Source of the DNA: Dendrocalamus latiflorus
Taxonomy: Eukaryota > Streptophyta > Magnoliopsida > Poales > Poaceae
Assembly (NCBI GenBank): GCA_017311315.1
Contig: CM029640.1
Span: 17,729,512-17,793,511, forward strand
Reading direction: 5' to 3'
DNA length: 64,000 nt
Shown here: positions 1 through 11,908 of the stretch, in pieces
How the letters are laid out: every line of letters starts with the position of its first letter
Position numbering within the stretch: the stretch's first letter is position 1
Notes under the pieces: generated by a model
What the model saw: only the letters and a program-made list of their open reading frames with translations
Told to the model about the DNA's origin: nothing
The model's database searches: none
Position numbers and translations under genes: made by a program

Positions 1-641
1 TTGGAGGTATTTTCATATTTTTCTGAGGCTTAATGAAATTCCTAGCCTTTTCTGAAAATCCAGAAATAAGAAATAAAAATAAAATTCCCCTCCCTTCCAT
101 CCGGCCGCCACTTGGACGGCCTGGATCCGCCGCCGATCCCGCCTACCCCCTCCCGTCGGCCGCCACGCGTCCGGCCCATATCTCGGTCACACACCTCCCA
201 GCGGCCCATCTCGGTCGCTCCCTCCCCTCTTTCACCGCCAAGCGGGCCCGGCCCGTCAGCCTCCACCCGCCCCTCTTCCGCACCCGCCCTCCGATAGCCA
301 TTTGACGTCCGCGCCTCCTATCTCCCCTTATCTCGCTGCGCCGTGGGCCCGGTCCGTCAGATCCGTCCCCTACCCGCCTCCTCCTTCCTCCCGCGCCGTC
401 GCCGCAACGGCCACCTCGCCCGACCCGGCCGCGCCCCCACGTCGCCTCCCCTCGCGCGCCACCCGGTCTCCTTCCCCGCACGACCTGCGCACGTTCCCCA
501 CTCCCCCACCTCCCCACTTCCCCCAAATCGGCCGCAACCGCCGCCGCCTCTCCCCCACTCCGGCGAGAAATCCGCGACGCCTCCACCCCCGTCTGCCCCT
601 ATAAAGACCTCCCCCGGCTCCGCCTTTCCTCGCCCTTCCTC
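1..641 (+). mobile_element. Outer giant LTR, first visible segment
   Basis: This is the left visible part of an old LTR that starts before the window. It has a short AT-rich stretch and then a GC-rich, proline/arginine-like low-complexity stretch with a TATA box near its end. The same AT-rich then GC-rich order is seen in the LTR at 642-6121. The LTR resumes at 6122 after that insertion. Open frames here are compositional and show no recognisable protein. Confidence 0.6.
600..606 (+). promoter_or_regulatory. TATA box of the outer LTR
   Basis: TATAAAG lies in a GC-rich context and is the only good TATA match in this segment. The next LTR has inserted 36 bases downstream, at about the expected transcription start. 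Confidence 0.45.
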
Positions 642-3600
642 TGTAACATCCCAAAAATTTAAAATTTGAAAATATGAATTTCTTGAATTATTTTTGCAAT
701 ATGTTCTATTTGAATTTGGATTTTACGATGTTTTCCTGAATTTGGTTAAGGTTCTAAATATTTAAGAATTAATAAAAGAGGAATGTGCAAATAATGGAAG
801 ACAAAGATTTAAAATGCGAATCTGAAAAGATGATCCAGTATAAGAAGAGAGAAAACCGGAGTTAAAAATATAAAATTCTCAGTTTGAAAATAATGGCATA
901 AATAGCAATAAAAGTAAACAAATAAAATCAAAATAGAGGACTATTATATTTTGTATCAAGATAATTGAGCCAAACAGGCAAACTCCAAAAATCAATAGGA
1001 CCTAATGCAAATTAAAAATCTAAAATCCAGAAAAATGCTTGAGCCTCTCTTCCTTTTTCTTTTCCTATTTTCCTCTTTCACTTATAGGTGGGCCCCACTT
1101 CTATTTTCTTTTCTCCCTTTCTTTTTCCCTCCCGGTGGATGCTCTGGCAGTGGGCCCCACTCCTCCTTTTCTTTCCCCTGCCAACCGAGCATTCCCCCGC
1201 TTCCTTTCTCTGCGCGTGGGCTCCCCCCTTTTTCTCTGCGCGTGGACCGCCCCTTCCCCCTCTTCTCTCTTCCCTCCCCGTGCGCAGCTTCCCCTGACTC
1301 TGCAGCGCGCCTCCCTCCCCGTGGAAGCCATGCGCCAGCGCCATTTCTCTCTGCGCCGAGCTCAGCTCATTTTCTCCGCGTGGCAGCCATGCACCAGCCT
1401 CTTCCCTGCTCTGTCGTGTCGGCTCGCGTGCGCGGCAAAGCTGCAGCGCCTGCCGGTGTGGTCGCGCTCAAGCCCTGGAATCCCGCTGCCACCGCCGCCT
1501 GCCGCCCGCCCGACAAGACCACACGGTGCCACCCGTTGCCGGCCCTCTTCCCGCCGCCTTTAAAAGCCAGCAAAACTCCCATTGCATCGCCGTTCCACTC
1601 CTCTCCCTTTCCATCCATTTCTTTTTGTGCTCGATCAAGCTCCATTCATGGCCGTCGGCGCCTCCACCACCCTCCGGCCACCGCGACGGTTCTTTCTCCA
1701 AATTGAATGCGTCATGGCGTGCCCCCACTCCCCCTCCGCTTCCTCTTCGGCCTAATTGGAAAGTCGTGCGCCAAGCTCACCGGAATCGCGTCTTCCCCAT
1801 CGCCGGCCGAAAGCCGCCGGCGCCGGCGCCGCACTCTGCCTGGTGACTCCGGGTCCGATTCCCCGCGGTGGGAGCATCCCCTCGACGCGCCGAACCTTCC
1901 CCGAGCATCGCCCTGCTCTTCCCTTCACCGTATCGCGCTGGCCACGGTGACCACCTCTGCGCCGCCCATGGCCATCGCCGCCGGCCCACCGTAGGCACTT
2001 CCCGACCCAACCGGAAGCATGGTAAGCTTCACTTGGTCTCCCTTATGCTCACGCGCGCGCTATCCCCTCCCCTCTCCTTCCCGGTCGCAGGCGCCCCATC
2101 CTCACCTCACCGCCGGCCGCCTAAGGGACCACACGAGCCGCCTTGCTCCTCCTCGGCCCAAGCCAGCCCCCCCCCCCCCCCCACTGTCTTCCTAGTTGCC
2201 ATGGGAACCCATTTTGATGGTCCTAGCCGCCTCTCCGGCCGCCACTCGCCGCCGGCAATGCAAGCACCGAGCTCCGGCTTCTCCTCTGTTTTGGCCTCAG
2301 CTCACCTCACCTCTTCTTATTTCCTTCGCCTCCTCTACCAGCCCAGGCGTCCCGCCCACTTGGCTAACAGCGCGCCCGTTACAGACTTTCACCCCTTCGG
2401 TCGTGAGTTCGAACTCAACTGGCCGCACCCCTTTTCCCATTTTTGTTTTTAAGTTTTTGTGGTCCATTTCAAGTAAGAAAATTTATGGAAAATTTGAGAA
2501 TACTTTAGAGAAGCTATTAAATATTAAAGCATGGATCAATTATCATATGTTAGTAACTAAAGTGCTTTGAATAATTGTTTTAAAGCTTAACTATTAATCA
2601 AGGACACATTAATAAATTGAGTAAACACTTGTTTAAACTTATGCTCTCATGGAACAATGATTTAACAAGTAAAAATGTTCTAAAGATCAAATCGCAAACC
2701 CATGTACTTCAGTAAAAGAGGTTATGTAAGATTTTGGTTAGTTCATATGTGATTAATTATATAGTTTGAATAATTATCTAGGAGACTTATTGTTAACTAA
2801 AGATATGGACAAAGGCATTATGATTTCGATTAAGTATCCAAATTTAATAGAGAAGCTAATATTAGTTAATTAGAAGGTAAATAAGATTATTAGAGATTTT
2901 AAATCTAGGGTGAATCCTTGGAAGCCAATACATTACATTAGGATGTGAATAAGGTTATTTAGGATTTAACATTTGGTTAAAAACCACATATGAAAAGGTA
3001 ATGAACCTTTGTTGTCTATATTAAATGTAATTATTAATTAAAGGTATTAATATAAAACGAGTGGCTTTGATTAAATATTCAACCTTAATAAAGATTAACC
3101 TTAATTATGATGTATGCCCTAATGTTCGTCTTGCCATCATCAAATAAATCCCAATGGTAAATTTAAGTAAATAGCAATACTGACATGTAACCTTGTATAA
3201 CAAGTGCAGTCCTATGTAAATGAAATTTAATTAAGATTAAAACATGATAGAAGCTAAGTAAAGGCATAAAATATAAGTGTCATGTTAGAAAGATATGTTC
3301 ATGTGACAATTATAATAAAGCAACCCCTAGGTCGTTTGTAATTAAAATAATCTCACCATTCGACATATTAAAGAACAAGTAATGTTAGCACAACCTAAAA
3401 TCATACATTTCGAATTGCTAAAAGTATAGACTATAAGATTATTTGAGATGTAATAATAGATTAAATATATATAAGTAGCTAAGGTAATTGGAACAAAAGG
3501 CTAAGTTTTACTAAGAGATGACTTTGGTTAAATTGTCTCAATTCCCATGAAGAAAAGTGGCTTTGGTTAGAAGTTCCAAATTTAGTAAAAATATCCTTAG

Positions 3601-6121
3601 TCATAATTAAAAATACATCCGTAGAAGGTACAAAAATTTATTAAGATACACACGAGCTTAATACATGTCTAATTACAGATTAGTTATTAACATATATAAA
3701 TGACTAGTACGCCTATAGCATCCATTTTAGATATGATCCTACACTAAAGTAAAGGCTTAGGAAAAGTTAGGCATAATCTAAGGAAGCTAATAAAATTGAA
3801 ATAAGGATTTAGGGAGTCTATGTATGATGTAATTTCGGATTAGATGTCATGATAAATAATTAGTGTAACTTTAATATTTACATTGTAAATCTAAATTAAA
3901 TATTGAGCTCTTGCTATTTCTCTTAATCTAATTAATAATGAAAGCCTATATCAGAGACTATTCTAAAAACTTAATAAAGATATCCAAGTGTTATAATACC
4001 TTTGAATAAAAGATTTATAGAATAAGTACAGATCTCATCCATCAGTCCAGTCTGCCTTTATCATAACCTGAGTTGCAAGGAATGCATACCCTAGAGATAA
4101 AATTTGTACACTAAACTCCTGCACCAGTCTATAGGTCTAACCCGACTCATGAAACTTCCTTGATAAATAACAAAATAATAAAAAGAGATTATTAATAAAA
4201 AGATCAAGTTATCATATGCTATTACCAACCTTGCCTCAAATCACCGAATCACCCATTAACTCGTAATAAAACTAAATTGAGTTTATTCGGATTTATTTGG
4301 ATCCTTTTTGAGTTATTTGCTTTTATTTGGATTCATTCGTTTATCGCGTAGTTAGAAACTGGAGTCCCGAAGAATGAATGGATCAAGCGAGATCGAGATC
4401 AAGTTGACGATAGAGACCAAAAGCTCAAGAGAAAGCATCGTGTGAGCTCAAGACCGCGGTAAACCGCGCCAGGCGAGTCAATACTTTGATCATGTTGAAC
4501 CAATATTTTCTGCAAATTACTTTGAATTAAATTATCAAATTGCATGCTGTTATGTTTATGAAAATACATGTTTAATTCAATAATCTAGTTATGTGCCTAT
4601 TGTTTACCTTGGATAATATTACCCCTCCTTTGGAATATTTGAATGTGCGAACATTGTCGCCCTAGCAAAATTATAATAGTAACCTTTGGAAAATAAGTCC
4701 CTAAATATATGCCATGCTTAGTATTGTTTAGGTACTCATGGGCGCGAGAGCGCCCAAGCATCACTTTTAATCCTGAGAAAAATTGGTTGGGCAGTCATGG
4801 TGGGAATGACTGGTATCCTTTGATAGGGTTATTTTATGCTCTCAAAAATCCCAACTTGCTTAAATATCTGAGCGGATGGCTTGGGGGCTGGTATGTGGTG
4901 CGGTGGGAGCACAAATTAGGGAGTGTGGTAGAACCGCTCAGATAATACTAAGGACTGAATCTTGTGATGACCTCCTGATGTAAAACAGTACAACCACAAG
5001 TCTATAATGGGTACGACCTAGCTGAATAACTTGCAAGGGTTTAGTTCAGACATCACCGAGGGAAGTGGGTGCCAGGGTGTACTGGTTTACTCACAGTGAG
5101 GCACAGGGTGTACTGTACTCGCACGGCGCCAGAGGGGGCTTCTGACTGTGGTGGTGTAACCCTTCAGCAGTGAAACCTCAGCGTGGGTGGTGTCTAGCTA
5201 GATCGGAGTAAGGTAAAGGCTTTGTGATAAATTATCTGGGTCTCATGCCTAAGGAAGCATGTTGGCAAAAAGGATAGTTCATCTCTTGTGGTGAAAGTGT
5301 ACAAACTCTGCAGAGTTAAAACTATTCGAATAGCCGTGCCCACGGTCATGGGCAGACATGGGAACTTACTCGAGTTAGTTCTATTTCTAAAACCCTTTGG
5401 CTTGGGATGGGAGCAAAACAAAATTGAAGGGATGGACTTCAGTTTTGGTTGGTTTTTCCTGGAGGGATGGACTCCAGTGGTACTAAGTGAGGTGGATGGA
5501 ACCTCCTTATAAAAACTAGCATTGGTGGAGGTAACCATGCACTGTAACAGGTGGATGTAACCTGCGCTACTATGATTATTGCATTCACACATCAGTTTTG
5601 GAAGAACTTGTTTTCAGTTGAAATTGCTAAGTCATTGGGCTTTTTAATTAATTGTATTCAAAAGCACTCTACGCAAAATAAAATAGCCCGAGCCTCTCCT
5701 TTGTTAAGCCATGCATACTATTTATTTGCATTCTGTGTATTGGCTCGCGAGCACGGGGTCGGAGTGCTCATGCTCGCTTTGCGACAAAATTCAGAATCAG
5801 GAAATCAAATCACCCCGCCTCAGCAACAAGATTGGACAAGCTGGCCGAAAAGATGAAGATGTCAAGGGCTAGGTCGCGAACCTCCAGTTGGCTGCCTGTG
5901 GGCATGTCCTGAAGGTCCCACCTGTGTGCTTCGTTCTTCCGCTGCTGCAATTTATTGATTTCGGCCTAATCGGCCCATGAGTAAGTCTACTATTATATTT
6001 ACGTTTCCGCATAATATGAACTTTGATATTCAGAACTGTAATCTGTGAGCACTATCTACTGATCCAGGGAATAGTGCGGTGGAATCACAGAGGATTCGGA
6101 TTGAAAAATCCGGGTCCGACA
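642..6121 (+). mobile_element. Giant (5.48 kb) gypsy-type solo LTR
   Basis: The unit begins TGTAACATCCC and ends GGGTCCGACA. It is flanked by the perfect 5-bp duplication TCCTC (637-641 and 6122-6126), so both ends are exact. Internal order: AT-rich (642-1080), GC-rich (1080-2440, with a TATA-like TTTAAAAG near 1560 and a C16 run at 2167-2182), long AT-rich (2440-4230), and a 3' part (4230-6121) shared with the copies at 6122-18848, 25081-28366 and 28367-31675. No gag or pol is present and no second LTR is visible, so a solo LTR is the simplest reading. Length suggests a Tekay/Del-type chromovirus family, which is inference. Confidence 0.75.
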
Positions 6122-8124
6122 TCCTCCCCCGCCATTCCTCTCTCCCTCCCGGCCACCTCACCGTCGCCGCGCCGAAGAGCCCGAACGCCGCCGCCGCATT
6201 CCTCGCCGCCGGCTGTCTCCGGTCCCCTCTGGTAAAGCCCGCGCCCCTCCTCGTGCTCGCCGCACTCTCCTTTCTCTCCCTCGCCCATCGCCGGCCGCCG
6301 ATGAGCCGCCGAACGCCGACGAGACCCCGGTGCCCGAGCTCCCCTCCGGCCGGCCTGCCACGTGGGCTCGCCCGTGCCAGCGTGGACGGTGACGCGGCGC
6401 CACACCATAGCCACCTCGGCAAAACCCTGCCCCGTCAGCGCCACGCCCGCGTCAGTCCCCTCCTGTGCCACCTCAGCATCTCCCAGGGTCCATGAACCTG
6501 GTCTATGGACCCGGACCCACATGCTAGTTAATCCATCCCAGGGCTGACGCCAGCTGACGCAGTAAATCTATTTTTCAGTTGAAAAATAATTCGGCTGAAA
6601 AATAAATTCTCTGCTGACGCTATAACTCAGATTTTCCTTTAGAAAAATAATTCCAGAAATTCTTCTTTTTCTTTTTCTCTGAATTTAAACTTCCTGGAGC
6701 CCGTTCTTCTTCGTCCTAACTCCGATTGAGCCCATTCAAATTTCTAAATTCATCAAAAATTCCCCTGTATCCATTTCTAGCCTCAATTCAAATTTTTGAA
6801 GTCAATTTGAATTTATTTGAATTTGGTGGGTTATTTTCACGTGTAGACTTCGACGATTCGGGAAAATTTGACGACGAAGGTTTAAACCAAGTTGAAGAGT
6901 AAGGCAAGTTACACTCCTTGATCATGTTGATCCCAGTTTTTAAAATAAAATTATGTTGATTTAAATTATATTGCATGCATATTTTTATTCAACGTATTTC
7001 AATTCAATTTTAAATTTAGTTATTGCCTACTTGTTAATTCCTCCATTGAATTTGAATTCCTCAATACCTTGTCACCCTAGATGAAACTCTAGTTGGTACA
7101 CTAGTATTGGCTAGAGAGATTTTATATCAAATGCTTAGACCTGCTTAGACATAATATATGTTTTGGGATACCTTTTCACATAAAATGATGAACCTTTCAC
7201 GTAAAATGATATACTTTTGTTATGTACTCTTGACTTTGGTGAGTCAAGGAGTGTTATGAAATATTTTGAAAACAAAATATCAAACTTGGTTTAGAATTAG
7301 GCAATTGGTTAGATTGGTGGGTGCAGGCATGCCCTGTTGGTTGGAGCCGCAGTGGTTGATTGTCGTGCACGGGGGTATGTGGTTGGGCCTAAGTCAGATT
7401 AAGGACTGGTCTGTGAGTTACTGTTGCAAAGCCCTATCGTACTACCACATGGCTGGTATGGGACAGCCCTGGCTGAATAATTTGAAAGTGAGCGTGGTTG
7501 GTGCCATGTGAAGTCTCACTTGGGCGAGCGTGGTTAAGCCATGAGAAGTCTCGCCTAGGCTCAAGAGGGGGTCCCGGTCTGGTGGATTCCTTACTGGGGT
7601 GAAATCTTAGAGTTGGCTTGACCAGGTTGAAGGCTTTGCATTGTAAAGGCCTTGTCACAACTCCTTGCCGCACACCTAACGAAGTGTGTAACTCGCGTGG
7701 CACAAAAGGATGATCGTGTCTTGTGGGTAAAGCTGTACAACCTCTGCAGAGTGTATAATCTATCCTGGATAGCCGTGCCCACGGTCATGGGCATGCTGAG
7801 TAAAAGTTTTTCATGGATTAGATGTTGTTTTTAAAAAATATTTTTGAAAACCTTATGGATGGATGGAATCCATGAGAGAATGAAAACCTTGTGGGTGGAT
7901 GGAACCCATGAGAGAGATTGGAAGCTTGTGGATGGATGGAATCCACAAGTGTTTGGCAACGTGTGGATGGATGGAATTCATACGTGATCTTTTCAAAAAG
8001 ATGGTCTGGGTGAGATGCCCGTGGATAGGTTGGTGTTTGGTATTATTTTCTAACACAAGTACGGTTTTACTTATTGTATTAAATTCAGCAATTTCAATCT
8101 ATTACTGTATTTCTTAAATGCTGT
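6122..8124 (+). mobile_element. Outer giant LTR, second segment
   Basis: This segment continues the LTR interrupted at 641. It opens GC-rich (6122-6540), becomes AT-rich, and from about 6890 matches the 3' part of the other giant LTRs. Shared landmarks include the run around 7770-7790 encoding the same 'gatagccgtgcccacggtc' string that occurs near 5330 and, reversed, near 25840 and 29880. The Tat element then inserts at 8125; GCTGT at 8120-8124 is its left target duplication. Confidence 0.65.
7852..7990 (+). repeat. Short direct repeats of GGATGGAATCC type
   Basis: Four imperfect copies of a roughly 20-base unit (GTGGATGGATGGAATCCA and variants) are spaced about 35-40 bases apart. Each contains an imperfect palindrome. 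Related GGATGGA...TCCA units occur in the other giant LTRs near 5430-5510 and, reversed, near 25630-25770. Confidence 0.6.
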
Positions 8125-8370
8125 TGTTGTAGGGGTGGCCCCCACCTAAGCCCAGTAGGCCTGTTAGAAGGATGTAAGACCCAAAATGGGACATGTATAA
8201 TGACATGTGTACCCCTGAGGGGAATACTCACGTGTAAGGGTATAATTGTAAAAGTGCCCCTCATGTGGATGTATATATGTAACACAAGCCATGGGGAGAA
8301 ACCCTAAGCCATTCACTCACCTAACTCTCCACTACCACACTCTCTCTCTGTTTGGTCTGTAACCACAACA
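8125..8370 (+). repeat. 5' LTR of the Tat element
   Basis: It runs from TGTTGTAGGGG to CCACAACA and is 246 bp, the same length as the 3' LTR. The three differences from the 3' LTR are all C/T transitions. Confidence 0.95.
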
Positions 8371-8372
8371 GT

Positions 8373-8390
8373 TGGCGCCGTCCGTGGGGA
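8373..8390 (+). other. tRNA primer-binding site
   Basis: TGGCGCCGTCCGTGGGGA lies two bases after the 5' LTR. Its start, TGGCGCCGT, and its end, GGGGA, agree with the 3' end of plant tRNA-Asp; the middle does not. The tRNA assignment is therefore tentative. The same string with one change follows the LTR at 40485-40730. Confidence 0.6.
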
Positions 8391-8422
8391 GGACAAGAAC
8401 AAGCCTCCAGATCTGAAGGCGA

Positions 8423-9671
8423 ATGGCACCAAGGAAAGCTTCAACATCGGTGGCGAAGAAGAAGAAGGCGGAGGCGGCGAAATCTCGCATCAACACCAAG
8501 GCTTCGGCTGTAGCAGATGCAGGTGCGGGTGGCGGCACGGATGTGACGACCATGAGCACCGGCGTTCGCGACGCGACGCCCGACCCCGCCACCAACCCCG
8601 GCGGTGACAACGCAGGCGCGTCCACTTCCCTACTCGGCACGGGAGCGGTGGGCGGCCCCAGCAACGACGCGGGCCTCGTCACCAGCTCCAGGGTCCTCCG
8701 CGCCAGCGCTGCGGGTGGATTGGGCGCACAGGCCGTGGTCGCCGCCGTCCCGGTCGCGCCGCCGAGCGTGCTGACGGCCCCAACCGCGCCCACGGTGGCG
8801 ACCGCCCTGCTGGCGGCCCTCAGTGCGTGCCAGCGGGAGCTGTCAGATCTCCGCGGGGCTGTGCGAGACATACAAGAGGCTCGGAGCCAATGCGCCGCAC
8901 CGGTGGCTACGTCTCAGCCCACCTCGGAGAGGGCGAATAGCCGCGACGCTCTTGCGTCCAGTCGCGTCCCACTAAGGCGCATAGACCCGGAGTCCCCGCT
9001 CTCCGTGGACCTGCAGCAAGCGGCGTGGCCCGAGGACTTCAATTTCCCGACTTCAATTTCGATGCGGACCAGCTCTTCGCAGTCAAACAGAAACCCGAGG
9101 AGGGGCTCCGGATTTACTTCAAACGCTTCGCCCAGGTACGCTGCCAAGTCAGGGACGTTAGCGAGGCAACCATTATCAACGCAGTGATACAAGGTCTCCG
9201 CCCGGGACCACTCGCTGAGTATAACACGCGGAAGCCACTCAAGTCGGAGGCAGAGCTCTTCGACAAAATGGAAGCGTACGCCCGAGCCGAGGAGGACGCG
9301 CGGAGGCGCAGCGGCGACAGCTCTGATGCCGGGCAAACGGAGAAGTTGTCGCAAAGGAGAAGCACAAGAGACAACCTGAGGACGAAACACAAGCAAGTGT
9401 CCGTAGGCGACACTCGTGAGCCCGTCGACGACGGGGTGCACCAAAACTCCCAGGCGACAAGCGTAAGCCTCGGCGTAACCGGTGAAGACCCCAAAAGGCC
9501 CGCCACGTCCTCGCTGCGCAAGGCGTTCCCCGGGAGGCCGCGTTAACCTCGCGCGCCGGAGGGGGACGCGAAGGAGGCCGTGATGAGAAGCCGCGTGCGG
9601 AGCAGGAAATCCTAGAATACGGCAGGTGGTGCGAAGTGCACGGCTACGGGGGCCATTTCACGCGGACATGC
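8423..9671 (+). pseudogene. gag of the Tat element (internally deleted, frameshifted)
   Basis: The start is the ATG at 8423, 33 bases after the primer site; the N terminus is lysine/alanine-rich (MAPRKAST...). The first frame runs to about 9048. The core gag domain then continues in another frame from about 9060 (DADQLFAVKQKPEE, then VIQGLRPGPLAEY). Compared with the copy at 40783-42300, roughly 200 bases of the core domain are missing at 9035-9060, where a 12-base repeat (GACTTCAATTTC) sits twice. A third frame carries a CHHC zinc knuckle, C-x2-H-x4-H-x4-C, at 9630-9671. Capsid and RNA packaging are the family roles; this copy cannot make an intact protein. Confidence 0.85.
9035..9060 (+). 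repeat. 12-bp direct repeat at the gag deletion junction
   Basis: GACTTCAATTTC occurs at 9035-9046 and again at 9049-9060, separated by CC. The related copy near 41440 has 'gacttcaagttcc' only once, followed by about 200 bases absent here. Confidence 0.7.
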
Positions 9672-10750
9672 ACCAAAATTGCGGCATTACGGCAAGCGAT
9701 GGCCCATGTACGGGCCTCGGAGACACTGACCCCCGCAATAGCCCACGTACAGCGTATGCAAGGCAGTCCCTCGCGTGCTGGGTACCCCGGAGAGACCCAG
9801 TGCCGTGGGATTAACGTCATCACTAGAGGCTCTTCGTCGAGCACTTCCCCAGCACAACTGCCTCTGCGGGCGTCCCATTGCAGCATCGTGTTCACGTCAG
9901 CCGACGCCCAGGGCGTGGAATTCCCCCACCAAGATCCCTTGGTCATCCAAGCCGACATCGCAGGTTGCGACGTCAGGCGTATCCTCATTGACGGAGGGAG
10001 CTCCGCAAACATCTTGTTCGCGGAGGCCATTGATCGTATGGGAATACCTCGGAGCCTACTAAGAGCTTCGGAAGCCCCCCTTCAGGGCCTCGGAGGGCAG
10101 CCTCTGAAGGCTTTGGGTCAGGTACGCCTCCAAGTCTCCTTGTGCCAGGCTGACAACGCCAGGACTGAAGATGTCGTCTTCGACGTCGTGGACGTCTCGT
10201 ATCCGTACAATGTCATACTGGGCCGCCCTGCCATCAACTCCTTCGAAGCGGTCCCACACTATGCATTCCTATGCATAAAGCTCCTAGGCCGGCGGGGCGT
10301 CATCACCATTTTCGGCGACCAGGATATGGCTAGGAGCATCGAAACCGGAGCTAAAAGCTTGCACCGTAAGGTGCATGTCCTCGCCGATAAATACCAGGCG
10401 GACACGCCATCCGCTCCAGGATGGACACCTAAGCCCCACCCAGAGGGCAAAGTGAAGAGGGTGCCGCTCCAGGCGGAGGGGCAGCTCGTATCCATAGGCG
10501 AGGGCCTCCCTCCGGACGTAGAGCAAGACTTGCTTCGAGTCCTCCAGGCCAACATCGATGTCTTTGCATGGTCCCCGGAGGATATCAAAGGTGTGGACCG
10601 CGCCCTCATCGAGCATAACCTCGTGATCCGCCCTGACGCCAAGCCAGTCAAGCAGAAAATTCGCAGTATGTCCATGGACCGGCAGCAAGCGGCCAAGGTG
10701 GAGGTGGCGAAGCTCCTTCGGGCGGGGGTTATCCGCGAGGTCCAACATCG
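9672..10750 (+). pseudogene. Tat pol: aspartic protease and linker to RT
   Basis: This part is open in the same frame as the zinc knuckle, so gag and pol were one reading frame. The protease active site is [13 protein letters not shown] with the catalytic aspartate at 9990-9992; DGGSS in place of DTGA is usual in Tat elements. The downstream strand reads VILGRPAINSF. The linker includes NIDVFAWSPEDIKG, and the start of the reverse transcriptase follows (KQKIRSM, then VIREVQH). A frameshift at about 10750 moves the continuation into a different frame. Confidence 0.9.
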
Positions 10751-11458
10751 GACTGGCTTGCCAATCCGGTGTTGGTTAAGAAGGCCAGCGGCGCCTGGCG
10801 CATGTGCATCGACTTTACCGCCCTCAACAAGGCATGCCCGAAGGACGATTACCCTCTGCCGCGCATAGATCAACTGGTCGACGCCACCGCCGGATGCGAG
10901 CTCATGAGCTTATTGGACGCCTACTCCGGCTACCATCAGGTCTACATGGCCAAAGACGACGAGGACAAAACCAGCTTCATTACGCCGGTAGGGACCTTTT
11001 GCTTTGTCAGGATGCCCTTTGACTTGAAGAACGCGGGCGCAACCTTCACCCGCCTCGTCGCGCTGGCCCTAGCCGTTCAGCTAGGAAGGAACATGGAGGC
11101 CTACGTGGATGACGTGGTAGTAAAAACCAGGCAGCTCGCCTCTCACGATTGGGATCTTCAGGAGACCTTCGACAACCTCAGGAAGGCAGGCATTAAGCTC
11201 AATCCGGACAAATGTGTTTTCGGCGTGCAGGCGGGCAATCTCTTGGGCTTTCTCGTATCCGGGTGAGGCATTCAAGCGAACCCCGACAAGGTTGACGCTA
11301 TCCTGGGCATGGAACCTCCCAAGACGACGCGGGAGGTCCAGAGGCTGGCAGGCCGCATGGCGGCCCTGAGTCGTTTCCTCTCCAGGGCAGCGGAGCGGGG
11401 CTTACCATTTTTCAAGACTCTCCGCGGTTGCGATGGGTTTCATTGGGACGACGACTGA
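10751..11458 (+). pseudogene. Tat pol: reverse transcriptase
   Basis: Polymerase core motifs are in order: WRMCIDFTALNKACPKD, SLLDAYSGYHQV, FVRMPFDLKNAGATF, and the catalytic YVDD at 11102-11113. The frame is interrupted by TGA at 11264-11266, just before the thumb motif, and again by TGA at 11456-11458. Both stops lie where relatives have sense codons. It would copy the element RNA into DNA inside virus-like particles. Confidence 0.92.
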
Positions 11459-11908
11459 GCAAAGGCCTTCGACGACCTCAAGAAGCACCTCACAACCCTT
11501 CGCACTCTGGTGGCCCCAGCACCAGAGGCTTCCCTCCTACTCTACCTCGCCGCCTCGGCAACGGCGGTCAGCGCCGTCCTCGTCCTCGAAGAGGGCGCGC
11601 TCCAGCGGCCAGTGTACTTTGTCTTCGAAGCCCTCCAGGGCGCCAAGATGCGATATACCGAGCTCGAGAAGCTTGCTTACGCGCTGGTCATGGCCTCAAG
11701 AAAGCTCCGGCATTACTTCCTGGCGCACCCGATAACGGTGCCATCCTCATTCCCTCTGGCGGAGATGCTGCACAACAAGGAATCCACGGGGCGAATCGGC
11801 AAATGGGCGGCCGAGCTTGCCCCATTCTCCCTAACATACGCCTCCCGAACGGCAATCAAGTCTCAAGTTCTGGCGGACTTCCTCGCGGAGTGGACCCCTC
11901 CAGCTTAG
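11459..11908 (+). pseudogene. Tat pol: RNase H (first)
   Basis: The frame continues from the RT. It shows the gypsy RNase H pattern in decayed form (YFVFEALQGAKMRYTELEKL, then LRHYFLAHP, then ADFLAEWTPP). It ends in a TAG at 11906-11908, where a CAG glutamine codon would be expected. It normally removes RNA from the RNA-DNA hybrid. Confidence 0.85.

Noticed and set aside
33..669. Several overlapping proline/arginine-rich frames on both strands
   Set aside because: GC-rich low-complexity sequence opens all frames at once; there is no domain, and it lies inside an LTR.
1005..2570. Frames of 174-233 codons in GC-rich DNA
   Set aside because: They are compositional and overlap on both strands; they lie inside the 642-6121 LTR, with no match to a protein family.
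6023..6547. Overlapping frames at the junction of the two LTRs
   Set aside because: They cross the TCCTC target duplication, so any coding would be a chance product of the insertion.
8332..8871. 179-codon minus-strand frame opposite gag
   Set aside because: It is the shadow of the gag frame in GC-rich sequence.
10259..10873. 204-codon minus-strand frame opposite the RT
   Set aside because: It is the antisense shadow of a well-supported RT domain.
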